Source: Bdellovibrionaceae bacterium UBA2316
Lineage (GTDB): Bacteria; Bdellovibrionota; Bdellovibrionia; Bdellovibrionales; Bdellovibrionaceae
Reading direction: 5' to 3'
Assembly: GCA_002345205.1 (NCBI GenBank)
Contig: DDVI01000045.1
Location: 1-28,135 of the forward strand
DNA length: 28,135 nt
The position numbers were made by a program, and so were the translations under genes. Shown piece by piece: positions 7,858 through 15,638 of the stretch. The stretch's first letter is position 1. Each line of letters begins with the position of its first letter. The notes under the pieces are model-generated. The model saw only the letters and a program-made list of their open reading frames with translations. It was not told the origin of the DNA and ran no database searches.

Positions 7858-9738
7858 ATGAAACTACTTCGATTTCTTTTATTTGTATTTTTATGTGCGC
7901 ACCTATCAATGGCGAAGACCAATGAATTAATTCCACTCAGGGACTTTTTTAAAAATCCAGATTCAACAAACTATCAAATTTCTCCAGACGGAAAGTGGAT
8001 TTCCTACTTGAAACCCTATGAACGCCGAATGAATATTCACATCAAAGAAAATAAAGACGGTGCTCAAGAAATACGCCTAACGGGTTCGATAGACCGTGAT
8101 ATCGTAAACTACTTTTGGAAAGGCAGCGGTCACGTAATTTATACGCGCGATTTTGGCGGCGATGAAAATTTTCACGTATTTACGGTAGATATTCATTCTA
8201 AAACAGAAAAAGACGTAACTAATTTTGAAAATACGCGTGCTGAAATCATTGATCCCATGGAGAACGTGAAAGACGACGAAATAGTGATTTCACACGTTAT
8301 GCGTGATAAAAAAGTATTTGATGTATATCGCTTAAATATCAAAACTGGAAAACTCGCTCTGCTGGCGCAAAATCCGGGGTCGATCACGGGCTGGTTAACT
8401 GATCACGCGGGTCGCTTGCGTATAGCGATTGAATCTGAAGGTATTAATTATAATGTTTTATACCGCGACTCAGAAGCTCAGAAGTTTTCTAAAATCATGA
8501 CGTTTCCTTACAAGGATTCTTTTCAGCCATTATTCTTTACATTCGATAACAAAAACCTGTATGCCGCCTCCAATCTTGGTCGCGACAAGGAATCTATTGT
8601 TGAGTTCGATATCAGAACAAAAAAAGAAAACCGAATTATCTATCAACACCCTGACGTCGATGTTTCGGTCCTTAACTATTCGAAAAAACGTAAGGTATTA
8701 ACATCCGCTCGTTTTGTAACTTGGAAGACGACAACTCAGTTTTTTGATCCTTTAATGGAAAGAATATATAACAGAGTGGCAGAGAAACTAATTGGTAAAG
8801 AAGTGCGTTTTGTTTCAACGACAAAGAATGAAGAACTATTCATAGTTCGTTCGATTTCAGATCGCTCGTTAGGTGCGTTCTATCTGTATGATTCTGGTCG
8901 CGATGAACTAAAACTATTGGCACAAGTGGCACCTTGGTTAGATGAAGACAAATTGAATCCAACAAAACCAGTTACGTATCTGTCTCGCGATGGTTTAACG
9001 ATCAATGGCTATCTAACATTACCAAAAAACAAAAAACCAAAAAATTTACCGATTATTATTAATCCACACGGCGGTCCGTGGGCCCGTGACATTTGGGGAT
9101 ACAATGCACAAGTACAGTTTCTAGCTAATCGGGGTTATGGTGTTCTGCAGATGAACTTCCGCGGGTCTACAGGATATGGAAAATCATTCTTGCAAGCATC
9201 CTACAAACAGTGGGGCTTGAAAATGCAAGAAGACATTACAGACGGTGTGAAGTGGCTAATCCAAGAAGGCATCGCGGACGATAGTAAAGTTTGTATCTAT
9301 GGCGGATCGTACGGCGGCTACGCAACGTTGCAAGGTCTGGTGAAAGATCCAAAACTATATGCGTGCGGAATAGATTTTGTTGGTGTTTCAAATTTATTTA
9401 CCTTTATGAATACAATTCCTCCGTATTGGACGACCGAGCTGGAAAAGTTTTACGAAATGGTTGGCCACCCAGAGAAAGATAAAGCCCAATTTACAGCAAC
9501 ATCCCCTGCGTTAAATGCCGATAAAATCAAAGCTCCATTGCTAGTGGTTCAAGGCGCAAAAGATCCACGTGTCAACAAAGCGGAGTCTGACCAAATGGTA
9601 CAAGCACTTGAAAAACGCGGAGTCAAAGTTCAGTACATTGTAAAAGACAATGAAGGACATGGCTTTAGAAATGAAGAAAACCGTTTTGAATTTTATGAAG
9701 CGATGGAATTGTTTCTTAAAAAGCACATAGGAAATTAG
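7858..9738 (+). CDS. Secreted S9 family peptidase (acylaminoacyl/prolyl oligopeptidase type)
   Basis: A 626-residue exported serine peptidase. The signal peptide is residues 1-19 (cleavage after SMA). Residues about 30-360 form a beta-propeller-like region with repeated short beta strands, beginning with the Tol/DPP-like SPDGKWISY. Residues 375-626 are an alpha/beta hydrolase: HGGPWAR (404-410), NFRGSTGYGK (433-442), nucleophile Ser484 in GGSYGG, Asp569 in GAKDPRV and His601 in EGHGF. Such enzymes cut peptides of limited length, often from the N terminus. Start ATG 7858 has a good ribosome site (TAGGAG). The gene is monocistronic by spacing and is divergent from the subtilisin lipoprotein, so two exported proteases sit side by side, which suits uptake of external protein. 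Confidence 0.92.
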   Translation: MKLLRFLLFVFLCAHLSMAKTNELIPLRDFFKNPDSTNYQISPDGKWISYLKPYERRMNIHIKENKDGAQEIRLTGSIDRDIVNYFWKGSGHVIYTRDFGGDENFHVFTVDIHSKTEKDVTNFENTRAEIIDPMENVKDDEIVISHVMRDKKVFDVYRLNIKTGKLALLAQNPGSITGWLTDHAGRLRIAIESEGINYNVLYRDSEAQKFSKIMTFPYKDSFQPLFFTFDNKNLYAASNLGRDKESIVEFDIRTKKENRIIYQHPDVDVSVLNYSKKRKVLTSARFVTWKTTTQFFDPLMERIYNRVAEKLIGKEVRFVSTTKNEELFIVRSISDRSLGAFYLYDSGRDELKLLAQVAPWLDEDKLNPTKPVTYLSRDGLTINGYLTLPKNKKPKNLPIIINPHGGPWARDIWGYNAQVQFLANRGYGVLQMNFRGSTGYGKSFLQASYKQWGLKMQEDITDGVKWLIQEGIADDSKVCIYGGSYGGYATLQGLVKDPKLYACGIDFVGVSNLFTFMNTIPPYWTTELEKFYEMVGHPEKDKAQFTATSPALNADKIKAPLLVVQGAKDPRVNKAESDQMVQALEKRGVKVQYIVKDNEGHGFRNEENRFEFYEAMELFLKKHIGN

Positions 9739-9866
9739 GCATACACCTTGCTAATCCCTGTAGACAGGTTTCAGAGTTCGTTTTAGCGCACATAAAAGTT
9801 GGATCTAAGAAAGATTTACATAAATGTGCCACAAACAGACACTCGGGACTTTTTTATGGGGATGAT

Positions 9867-10361
9867 ATGCTAAGCACACTGTTTATTAAAAAAATATTCT
9901 ACTTTTTCACTACAGGTACACTCCTATTCTATATTGTTTCGTTCGAGACCGCAGGACAAGCATCCACAGCGGAGGAGCGGTCGCGAAAGGAACTTATCCA
10001 GTGTCAGGAAAACGTACGCGCGATGAATAGCGGCTACCCATACACGTTAAAAAGCAAATTTCAGATTACGTATAAGAATGTTTTAAGGCTTAATCCCGCA
10101 GAACAAAAAGCCGTTACAGCGTATTTAAAAGAAGCACGTTCGTCATTAATTAAAGACGGTGAGTCGAGCCCACTAAAAGTTTCTGCGTATAAATTTGAAG
10201 GTAAATCGAACCAAGTTTTAGGCTACAAAGTCGTTGTTCAAGACTGGGCTGAAACAACGGATCAGGTTACCTTCTTTCTAGATAAAAATGCTCAAATTTT
10301 ATTTAAGCATGTCGATGGTTTCGTGCCGGTTAAAAGCTGGACATGCGAAAAGGATAGCTAA
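9867..10361 (+). CDS. Small exported protein of unknown function
   Basis: 164 residues. The N-terminal hydrophobic segment (about 8-27) is a signal peptide or anchor; a signal peptidase site after GQA near residue 32 is likely. The mature part has two cysteines (one near residue 46 and one close to the C terminus in TCEKD) that could form a disulfide bond. It has a beta-rich pattern around residues 100-155, with VSAYKFEG and VVVQDWAETTDQVTFFLD strands. The ATG at 9867 is preceded by a GGGGAT ribosome site, and the frame is closed by a stop just upstream. It overlaps the convergent gene by 4 bases. I recognise no family. Confidence 0.7.
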   Translation: MLSTLFIKKIFYFFTTGTLLFYIVSFETAGQASTAEERSRKELIQCQENVRAMNSGYPYTLKSKFQITYKNVLRLNPAEQKAVTAYLKEARSSLIKDGESSPLKVSAYKFEGKSNQVLGYKVVVQDWAETTDQVTFFLDKNAQILFKHVDGFVPVKSWTCEKDS

Positions 10362-12208
10362 TTTGAATAGAAACCTAAACAGCTGTTCGATCTGGACAGC
10401 TTAAGGGGTTTGCTAGATCGCGAATTATATTTTCTTCGAAGCTTAGTAAAACTCTCGTAGGCGTGGCGATCATTTTTTATAGATAGATATAAAGCGTATT
10501 TAGATTTTTCAGATCCATTTATTTGCTCGAAAATCGAAAATATTATTTCTTCCGTTGAGTAATTGACCTCTGTTTTTCTCTGCTCCAAGAAGTCAGCAGT
10601 TTCATGTAGGACTCGCGCAATTTCCTTTTCATTCACTAAATGGCTCGTTTCCCAAAGCGTAAACAAGGCAAACCATTTTTCAACAAGGTTCTTTGATTTT
10701 CCATAAACACCGTCATTTAACTCATTTCGTAGGCGCTCGTAGGGCAAACCGTTTCGAGCAGAAAACGTTTTAGCGAGTTCAACCAACCAGCTGACGTAAA
10801 AATCAGAAAAGTAGAGCCCCTTACTGAAGCTTTTTTCAAGTGAAGTGTAGATGCTAATAAATTGGAAAATGTTAACTGTATTGTCAGCTAGATTTAAAGA
10901 CGTTTTTCTCTTTGCAAAGTAGGAATGCCATTGAGCATGAACCTCTGAATTTTTGAGGGCACTTTGAATTTGTTTAACCCGTTTAGACCGAGATAGTTTT
11001 AACTTTGCCAGGTCTTTAGATTGTGGCACAAGCGCAAGCAGGGCGGGCTCCAGAGTTTTAGAATCGGCAAAAACATGGCTAAATAGAGCATTCATGGCAT
11101 CGGATTTCCAGGCCACATTTTCGTAGATGAACGATTTTTTTTCAGTAGTGGTTTCTAAGGCAGAAGATAGTGAACCATCGCCAGTAACCAGAGGAGAATA
11201 AGATGATTCGGAAATTAAAGCATGAGCTAATTCTTTTGGATGAGCTCCAAGCGGTATAAATATTTGCTGGCCAACAATTTTTATTTCCCCACTGCCTTTA
11301 TAGGCTATAACTATAGGTTGATGTTTGTTCTTCTTTGCTAATTGGCTAACCGCTTTTACGTAGTCCTCTACCATTTCATTGTCGCCAGCGTATGCAAAAG
11401 CAATATCAAAACTACCCCAACTCAAATCGAACTTTGCAAGCGATGGATGAGTGGTTGAAAGATGCTTTAGCCAGTTCGCTATGTATTTCCGATTTTGCTT
11501 GGAACCGTGCGAGTCATCCGAAGAACCAAAACCGTAAACGCCGAAGCCTAAAGGTCCCGCATTTAGCTTAATCTGTCTTCGGCCGTCTCGTAAAAACGTA
11601 TAGGCATGGGAACCACTATTTTGAGAATACTCTTCAAAATAAATGTGAAGTTTTTGTTCTTTTACCACAAGCTGATTGAATGAACTATTGTTTGCAGAGT
11701 ATTGCAGACCCATGTCGGCATGGGGAATATGAGCGACCGATGCATTTAACTTTGATTTTTGTTCGGCGCTGAGAGCAGACGGGTCTGCCAGGCCTAGTGA
11801 TTCGGATACAGACGCAAAGTAAATTTCAACGCCTTTATAGTATTGAACTTCTTTTTGATCAGGATTTAAATATGTTTGATCGTTGCCATCTCTTAAAATA
11901 TTGGGAATAAAATTTCGGACTTTGTTAACGTAGGGACGCGAATCAGTATCGTTAAGAGTAACTATGAGCCTGATATTTATTTCTGGAAATTGTTTTTTCA
12001 ATTCTAAAGCCATAGCGACGTTGGACATAACATCGCCCCAACCCCCCGTGTTTTCCTGGGGTTTAATTCCCATCGATTCTAAAGCACTCTCGGGCAATGT
12101 AAGAGGGACACCCGAAACGATATTTATCGACTGAGGCAGGTTGGCTTGGCTCCGCGACGGAGTCGCCAAAACCGATATAAAAAGTAAAAATAACCAGGCT
12201 TTAAGCAT
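10358..12208 (-). CDS. Large exported protein, possibly glycosyltransferase-B-like
   Basis: 616 residues with a Sec signal peptide (hydrophobic 5-15; cleavage about 21-23, SQA). The mature N terminus has GGWGDVMSNVAMALELKKQ (55-73), like the first helix of GT-B glycosyltransferases. AGPLGFGVYGFG (217-228) and a strand-turn FAYAGDNEMVEDY (271-283) follow. LVTGDGSLSSALE (340-352) resembles the nucleotide-sugar loop of GT-B proteins such as EarP or PseG. The last 230 residues are helical and unlike known families. A cytoplasmic GT-B with a signal peptide would be odd because sugar nucleotides are not expected in the periplasm, so the fold may serve another use. No ribosome site is visible. A TATCTA hexamer 7 bases before the ATG may mean a leaderless transcript. 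Function unknown. Confidence 0.7.
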   Translation of the reverse strand: MLKAWLFLLFISVLATPSRSQANLPQSINIVSGVPLTLPESALESMGIKPQENTGGWGDVMSNVAMALELKKQFPEINIRLIVTLNDTDSRPYVNKVRNFIPNILRDGNDQTYLNPDQKEVQYYKGVEIYFASVSESLGLADPSALSAEQKSKLNASVAHIPHADMGLQYSANNSSFNQLVVKEQKLHIYFEEYSQNSGSHAYTFLRDGRRQIKLNAGPLGFGVYGFGSSDDSHGSKQNRKYIANWLKHLSTTHPSLAKFDLSWGSFDIAFAYAGDNEMVEDYVKAVSQLAKKNKHQPIVIAYKGSGEIKIVGQQIFIPLGAHPKELAHALISESSYSPLVTGDGSLSSALETTTEKKSFIYENVAWKSDAMNALFSHVFADSKTLEPALLALVPQSKDLAKLKLSRSKRVKQIQSALKNSEVHAQWHSYFAKRKTSLNLADNTVNIFQFISIYTSLEKSFSKGLYFSDFYVSWLVELAKTFSARNGLPYERLRNELNDGVYGKSKNLVEKWFALFTLWETSHLVNEKEIARVLHETADFLEQRKTEVNYSTEEIIFSIFEQINGSEKSKYALYLSIKNDRHAYESFTKLRRKYNSRSSKPLKLSRSNSCLGFYSN

Positions 12209-12287
12209 ACGTGCTTAGATAGCAATCCAAACACCAACTCAAAAGGAATACCTTGATTTTAGCTGTTTAATCCTTAGACAGAGAACT

Positions 12288-13112
12288 CTAAAGAGACTCG
12301 ATTAACTGCTTCATGAAAGAGGAGAACTTTTGTTCCACTTTCTTTGCGGTTTCAGTGACTTCTTCGTGAGATAACTTTTGTCTTGAAATTCCGGCTGCTA
12401 AATTTGTAATACAGCTTAAAGCGCCTACGCGTAACCCAAGATGGTTAGCGGCGATAGCCTCTGGTACCGTCGACATTCCTACAGCCTTACCACCGATGAG
12501 TTTTAAGTAGCGTACTTCTGCTGGTGTTTCATATGTAGGACCGCTTACGCCGCAGTAAATACCTTTGTGATACCGAGTAGATGTCTGTTGGAAAATTTTT
12601 TCCATCGTTGTGATCAACGATGGATCATAAGCCTCTGTCATATCCGGAAAACGGGGACCAAGTTCTTTGATGTTTGGGCCCATTAATGGATTAATACCCA
12701 TCAAGTTAATGTGATCTTCGATGATCATAAAATCACCGGCTTGCATTGTATCGCCAAAACCACCCGCAGAGTTTGTTAGAAGTAACGTTTCAATTCCAAG
12801 AAGGGCCAATGTACGTGTTGGAAATACGACTGACTCCATGCTGTGGCCTTCATAGTAGTGATTGCGTCCTTGAAGGATAACCACGTTCTTGTTCCCAAGG
12901 GTTCCGAAAATTAAATTACCCTTGTGGCCTTCAACCGTTGTCGACATGAAATGTGGAATATCGTTGTAAGAAATCTTGCAAGAGATTTGAACTTGATCAA
13001 CAAAGGCGCCTAAGCCAGAGCCTAAAATTACACCAATCTGTGGCTTCATTGATGTCTGACTGCGAATGTATTTAACCGCTTCCGTTAAATTATCTAATAC
13101 TTGGTTTTTCAA
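12288..13112 (-). CDS. punA: Purine nucleoside phosphorylase (trimeric class)
   Basis: Splits inosine, guanosine and their deoxy forms with phosphate into base and (deoxy)ribose-1-phosphate. At 274 residues it has the length of the trimeric PNP class. Visible sites are the phosphate loop GSGLG (31-35), His63 in EGHKG, Arg83 in QGRNHYYEGH, the GPTYETPAE block (191-199) with Glu195, GMSTVPEA (212-219) and Asn237 in ITNLAAG. Glu and Asn at these places are those used for 6-oxopurines. The start is TTG at 13112, read just after a strong AAGGGG ribosome site at 5 bases spacing; no ATG or GTG fits better. It is last in the deoC-pdp-punA operon, 91 bases after pdp. Confidence 0.93.
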   Translation of the reverse strand: MKNQVLDNLTEAVKYIRSQTSMKPQIGVILGSGLGAFVDQVQISCKISYNDIPHFMSTTVEGHKGNLIFGTLGNKNVVILQGRNHYYEGHSMESVVFPTRTLALLGIETLLLTNSAGGFGDTMQAGDFMIIEDHINLMGINPLMGPNIKELGPRFPDMTEAYDPSLITTMEKIFQQTSTRYHKGIYCGVSGPTYETPAEVRYLKLIGGKAVGMSTVPEAIAANHLGLRVGALSCITNLAAGISRQKLSHEEVTETAKKVEQKFSSFMKQLIESL

Positions 13113-13124
13113 AGTTACCCCTTA

Positions 13125-13176
13125 TCCCTAGAGATTTCCGTAATTTAACCACTAAAAGTGGGCAGAAGTCTAGGGA
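13125..13176. promoter_or_regulatory. Nested inverted repeats between pdp and punA
   Basis: An 8-base repeat TCCCTAGA (13125-13132) and TCTAGGGA (13169-13176) encloses a second stem CCACT/AGTGG (13149-13153 and 13157-13161). In the transcript this would fold into a two-part hairpin ending a few bases before the punA ribosome site. It has no U-tract, so a processing site, a translation control or an operator is more likely than a terminator. Confidence 0.4.
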
Positions 13177-13203
13177 GTTTTTGGTTAAGAAAACATGGGG
13201 GGA

Positions 13204-14520
13204 TCAAGTGAAGTGATTTAGAATCAGCTTATCTTTTTTAGCTTTCGTCGCTTTCACTATGTATGAAGCATTTAGGTCAGGTAGTGCATGCTTAAATAAA
13301 TCCGGGTTATCACCGTGAATTGTGTAAACACTATCGCCTTTATTAACGACATCACCGATCTTGCAATGGAATTCGATTCCGGCTGTTCCTTCGATCACGT
13401 CTTCTTTAACTTTGCGACCAGCGCGGATCTTGATAGCCGCTAAACCAATTCGTTCCACGTCGAACGAGTTAATGTAGCCTTTTTTCGTAGCTTTGATAGT
13501 CTGAGAGTGTGTCGGCATCGGCAATTTTTCGATATTACCCGTGTGAAGTACGCACAATTCTTTGAATTTTTCCCAGGCTCTGCCGGAATCCAAAATTTCT
13601 TTAGCGTGAGCGTAGCTTTTCTGGCGATTTTTGTATTTACCAGTAAGGAACATCATTTCCGCTGCTAAAACTAAGCTCAATTCCCGAGTATCCGCGTACG
13701 AATCGTAACCATATTTGTTAATATGAGTTTTGCCTTTCATGATTTCCACGCACTCAAACACTTCTAGCGAATTACCCGCGTAGCGCCCGAGTGGTTGATT
13801 CATTGAAGTGATGTAAGCTGAAATTTTCTTGCCGTATCTTTTCGCAATTTTCATTAAGTATTTGGCCAGGATAGCCGCATCTTTTGATTTCTTCATGAAA
13901 GCGCCGGAACCATATTTTACATCTAGAACTAGGCCATCGATGCCCTCCGCTAATTTTTTAGACATGATGCTAGCGCAAATTAACGGAATACAGTCTACGG
14001 TCGCCGTCACGTCACGAAGTGCGTATAATTTTTTATCAGCAGGACAAATTTCTTTTGTTTGGCCAATGAATGCGATTTCGTGTTCTTTAATGGCGTCGAT
14101 AAACTGCTCTAAATTTAACTGGGTGTTGAAACCGGGAATCGATTCCAATTTATCTAATGTACCACCAGTATGCCCAAGACCCCGGCCCGAAATCATGGGA
14201 ACTGGAATGCCTGCCGCCGCAACGATTGGGCCCAAGATCAAGCTAGTTTTATCGCCCACGCCGCCCGTGGAATGCTTATCGACTTTGAATTTTTTTACTT
14301 CCGAAAAATCAACAGTGATTCCTGAATTAATCATTGATTTAGTCAGACCAAAAGTTTCTTTTTCGGTCATGCCGTTGAAGAATACGGCCATTAACCAAGC
14401 AGACATTTGATAGTCAGGCACCTCACCACGAGTGTAGGCTTGAATAAGATAATCAATTTCCTCAAGTTCTAATTCTTGTTTGTTTCTTTTTTTCTTAATA
14501 ATTTCTGTTTGCAGTAACAT
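13204..14520 (-). CDS. pdp: Pyrimidine-nucleoside/thymidine phosphorylase
   Basis: Phosphorolysis of thymidine, deoxyuridine and possibly uridine to base and sugar-1-phosphate. The 438 residues match the family length. KHSTGGVGDKTSL (82-94) is the phosphate-binding loop, and SGRGLGHTGGTLDKLESIPG (111-130) is the family signature. The C-terminal alpha/beta domain includes the GDVVNKGD-like turn around 395-402. I cannot separate deoA (thymidine-specific) from pdp (broad) by eye. Start ATG 14520 with ribosome site AGGAAG, which begins in the deoC stop region; the spacing between the genes is 6 bases, so the two are translated together. Confidence 0.93.
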   Translation of the reverse strand: MLLQTEIIKKKRNKQELELEEIDYLIQAYTRGEVPDYQMSAWLMAVFFNGMTEKETFGLTKSMINSGITVDFSEVKKFKVDKHSTGGVGDKTSLILGPIVAAAGIPVPMISGRGLGHTGGTLDKLESIPGFNTQLNLEQFIDAIKEHEIAFIGQTKEICPADKKLYALRDVTATVDCIPLICASIMSKKLAEGIDGLVLDVKYGSGAFMKKSKDAAILAKYLMKIAKRYGKKISAYITSMNQPLGRYAGNSLEVFECVEIMKGKTHINKYGYDSYADTRELSLVLAAEMMFLTGKYKNRQKSYAHAKEILDSGRAWEKFKELCVLHTGNIEKLPMPTHSQTIKATKKGYINSFDVERIGLAAIKIRAGRKVKEDVIEGTAGIEFHCKIGDVVNKGDSVYTIHGDNPDLFKHALPDLNASYIVKATKAKKDKLILNHFT

Positions 14521-14526
14521 AACTTC

Positions 14527-15192
14527 CTAGTAGCTAGATTTTGATTCCATGCCGTGTACAAGGCTTACACCAGATGATGTGCCCAAGCGGTTGGCGCCGG
14601 CTTGGATAAATTCTAATGCTTGGGCTTTATTTTTAATTCCGCCACTGGCTTTGATTTGCATGTGTTTACTTAAATTTTTCTTAAATAGAACGATATCATT
14701 TAATTGCGCACCTGCAGTTGAAAAACCGGTGGAAGTTTTCACAAACTGGGCTCCAGCGGCTTCGATAATTTTACATGCCGAAACTTTTTCATCATCTGTC
14801 AGTAGACAGGTTTCAATAATGACTTTTAAAGTATGACCTTGGCAGGCATTAACAACCGTTTTGATATCTGATTCAACGAATGCATGATCTTTATCTTTAA
14901 GCGCGCCAATGTTGATAACCATATCAATTTCACCTGCGCCATTTTTAATCGCCCAATCGGCTTCCCATGCTTTTGTTGTAGAGTTACTCGCGCCTAAAGG
15001 AAAACCGACCACCGTACACACTTTAACATCAGAGCCGGTTAAAAGCTGAGCACATGTAGGAACCCAGTACGAGTTTACACAGACCGAAAAGAACTGATGA
15101 GTCTTGGCTTCCTGACATAACTTATCGAATTCGGCTCTACGACTGTCAGCTTTTAAAAGGGTATGATCAATGTATGACGCTAAATTTTCCAT
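14527..15192 (-). CDS. deoC: Deoxyribose-phosphate aldolase
   Basis: Cleaves 2-deoxyribose-5-phosphate to glyceraldehyde-3-phosphate and acetaldehyde through a Schiff base. The 221 residues form a TIM barrel with the class I aldolase sites: Lys152 (FVKTSTGF) forms the Schiff base, and Asp90 (EIDMVINIG) and Lys181 (IKASGGI) complete the triad. YIDHTLLKAD (7-16) is the usual N-terminal signature, so the ATG at 15192 is the right start. There is no Shine-Dalgarno sequence ahead of it, and the promoter places transcription start at or next to the ATG. It is first in the operon with pdp and punA. A phosphopentomutase (deoB), needed to feed it from the phosphorylases, is not in this window. Confidence 0.95.
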   Translation of the reverse strand: MENLASYIDHTLLKADSRRAEFDKLCQEAKTHQFFSVCVNSYWVPTCAQLLTGSDVKVCTVVGFPLGASNSTTKAWEADWAIKNGAGEIDMVINIGALKDKDHAFVESDIKTVVNACQGHTLKVIIETCLLTDDEKVSACKIIEAAGAQFVKTSTGFSTAGAQLNDIVLFKKNLSKHMQIKASGGIKNKAQALEFIQAGANRLGTSSGVSLVHGMESKSSY

Positions 15193-15199
15193 AGACTAG

Positions 15200-15228
15200 A
15201 TTAAATAGACAACAAAAGCGTTTGTCAA
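15200..15228 (-). promoter_or_regulatory. Promoter of the deoC operon, predicted leaderless
   Basis: On the minus strand a perfect TTGACA (15223-15228), a 17-base spacer and TTTAAT (15200-15205) give a near-consensus sigma-70 promoter. Only 7 bases separate the -10 from the deoC ATG, so transcription should start at or within a base or two of the start codon, leaving no leader or ribosome site. Confidence 0.7.
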
Positions 15229-15250
15229 AAATGAATGTTACCGTTAGGCT
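15222..15250 (+). promoter_or_regulatory. Divergent promoter of the small exported protein
   Basis: TTGTCA (15222-15227), a 17-base spacer and TAGGCT (15245-15250) face right. The -35 shares its bases with the deoC -35 on the other strand. The -10 is poor (3 of 6), and the ATG at 15259 lies 8 bases after it, which again would be leaderless. Weak prediction. Confidence 0.35.
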
Positions 15251-15258
15251 TGATACAG

Positions 15259-15633
15259 ATGAGAATCATGCAGCTTATTACAGCACTAGTGTTACTTGCG
15301 GGGGCTTCTGTGGTGCAGGCCCAATCACAATCGACGTTCAAGCGAACAACTGCGACAGTTTTGTTTTCCAGTATCGGCGGCGGAATTTTAGGTTTAAGTA
15401 CACTCAGCTTTTATGGAAAACCGCAAGAACACACAGATAATATTACAACAGGTGTATTAGTTGGTTTTCTAGCGGGCGTTAGCTATGTGATGTACGACAA
15501 TTACGAACAACAATCGGCGGCAAAAGATCTAAAGCCGTTACCAAATTACGCAATCATGGATTCAGTGGCGGGCCCCAAAAAAAGAGGCCCCGAACTAAGT
15601 TGGCCTCTTTTTACGTTCAATTATAGATGGTAA
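15259..15633 (+). CDS. Small exported or membrane protein of unknown function
   Basis: 124 residues from the ATG at 15259. The frame stays open back to an ATG at 15235, but the later start gives a proper signal peptide (MRIMQLITALVLLAGASVVQA, cleavage after AQA) and fits the candidate promoter. Two further hydrophobic, Gly/Ser-rich stretches follow: one with SSIGGGILGLSTL and one with TGVLVGFLAGVSYVMY. They look like small-residue transmembrane helices or a glycine-zipper. The C-terminal codons contain the arms of a strong terminator-like palindrome (15579-15612). The gene converges on pilT with 5 bases between stops. No family recognised. Confidence 0.65.
   Translation: MRIMQLITALVLLAGASVVQAQSQSTFKRTTATVLFSSIGGGILGLSTLSFYGKPQEHTDNITTGVLVGFLAGVSYVMYDNYEQQSAAKDLKPLPNYAIMDSVAGPKKRGPELSWPLFTFNYRW
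15577..15615. terminator. Bidirectional terminator inside the end of a coding sequence
   Basis: A perfect 11-base inverted repeat, AAAAAGAGGCC (15579-15589) and GGCCTCTTTTT (15602-15612), with a 12-base loop. It has an A-tract on the left and a T-tract on the right, so it can work in both directions. For the minus strand it lies about 25-60 bases past the pilT stop, the normal place. For the plus strand it lies before the stop codon of the small exported protein (15631-15633). Confidence 0.8.
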
Positions 15634-15638
15634 TTTAA

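Noticed and set aside
9754..9770. CCTGT-AG-ACAGG stem after the S9 peptidase
   Set aside because: Five-base stem with a two-base loop is sterically poor and lacks a T-run directly after it.
13829..14410. 193-codon open frame opposite pdp
   Set aside because: Antisense shadow of a well-identified gene; no ribosome site and no protein-like motif.
15222..15440. 72-codon frame overlapping the small exported protein
   Set aside because: The other frame has a signal peptide and a fitting promoter; this one has neither.
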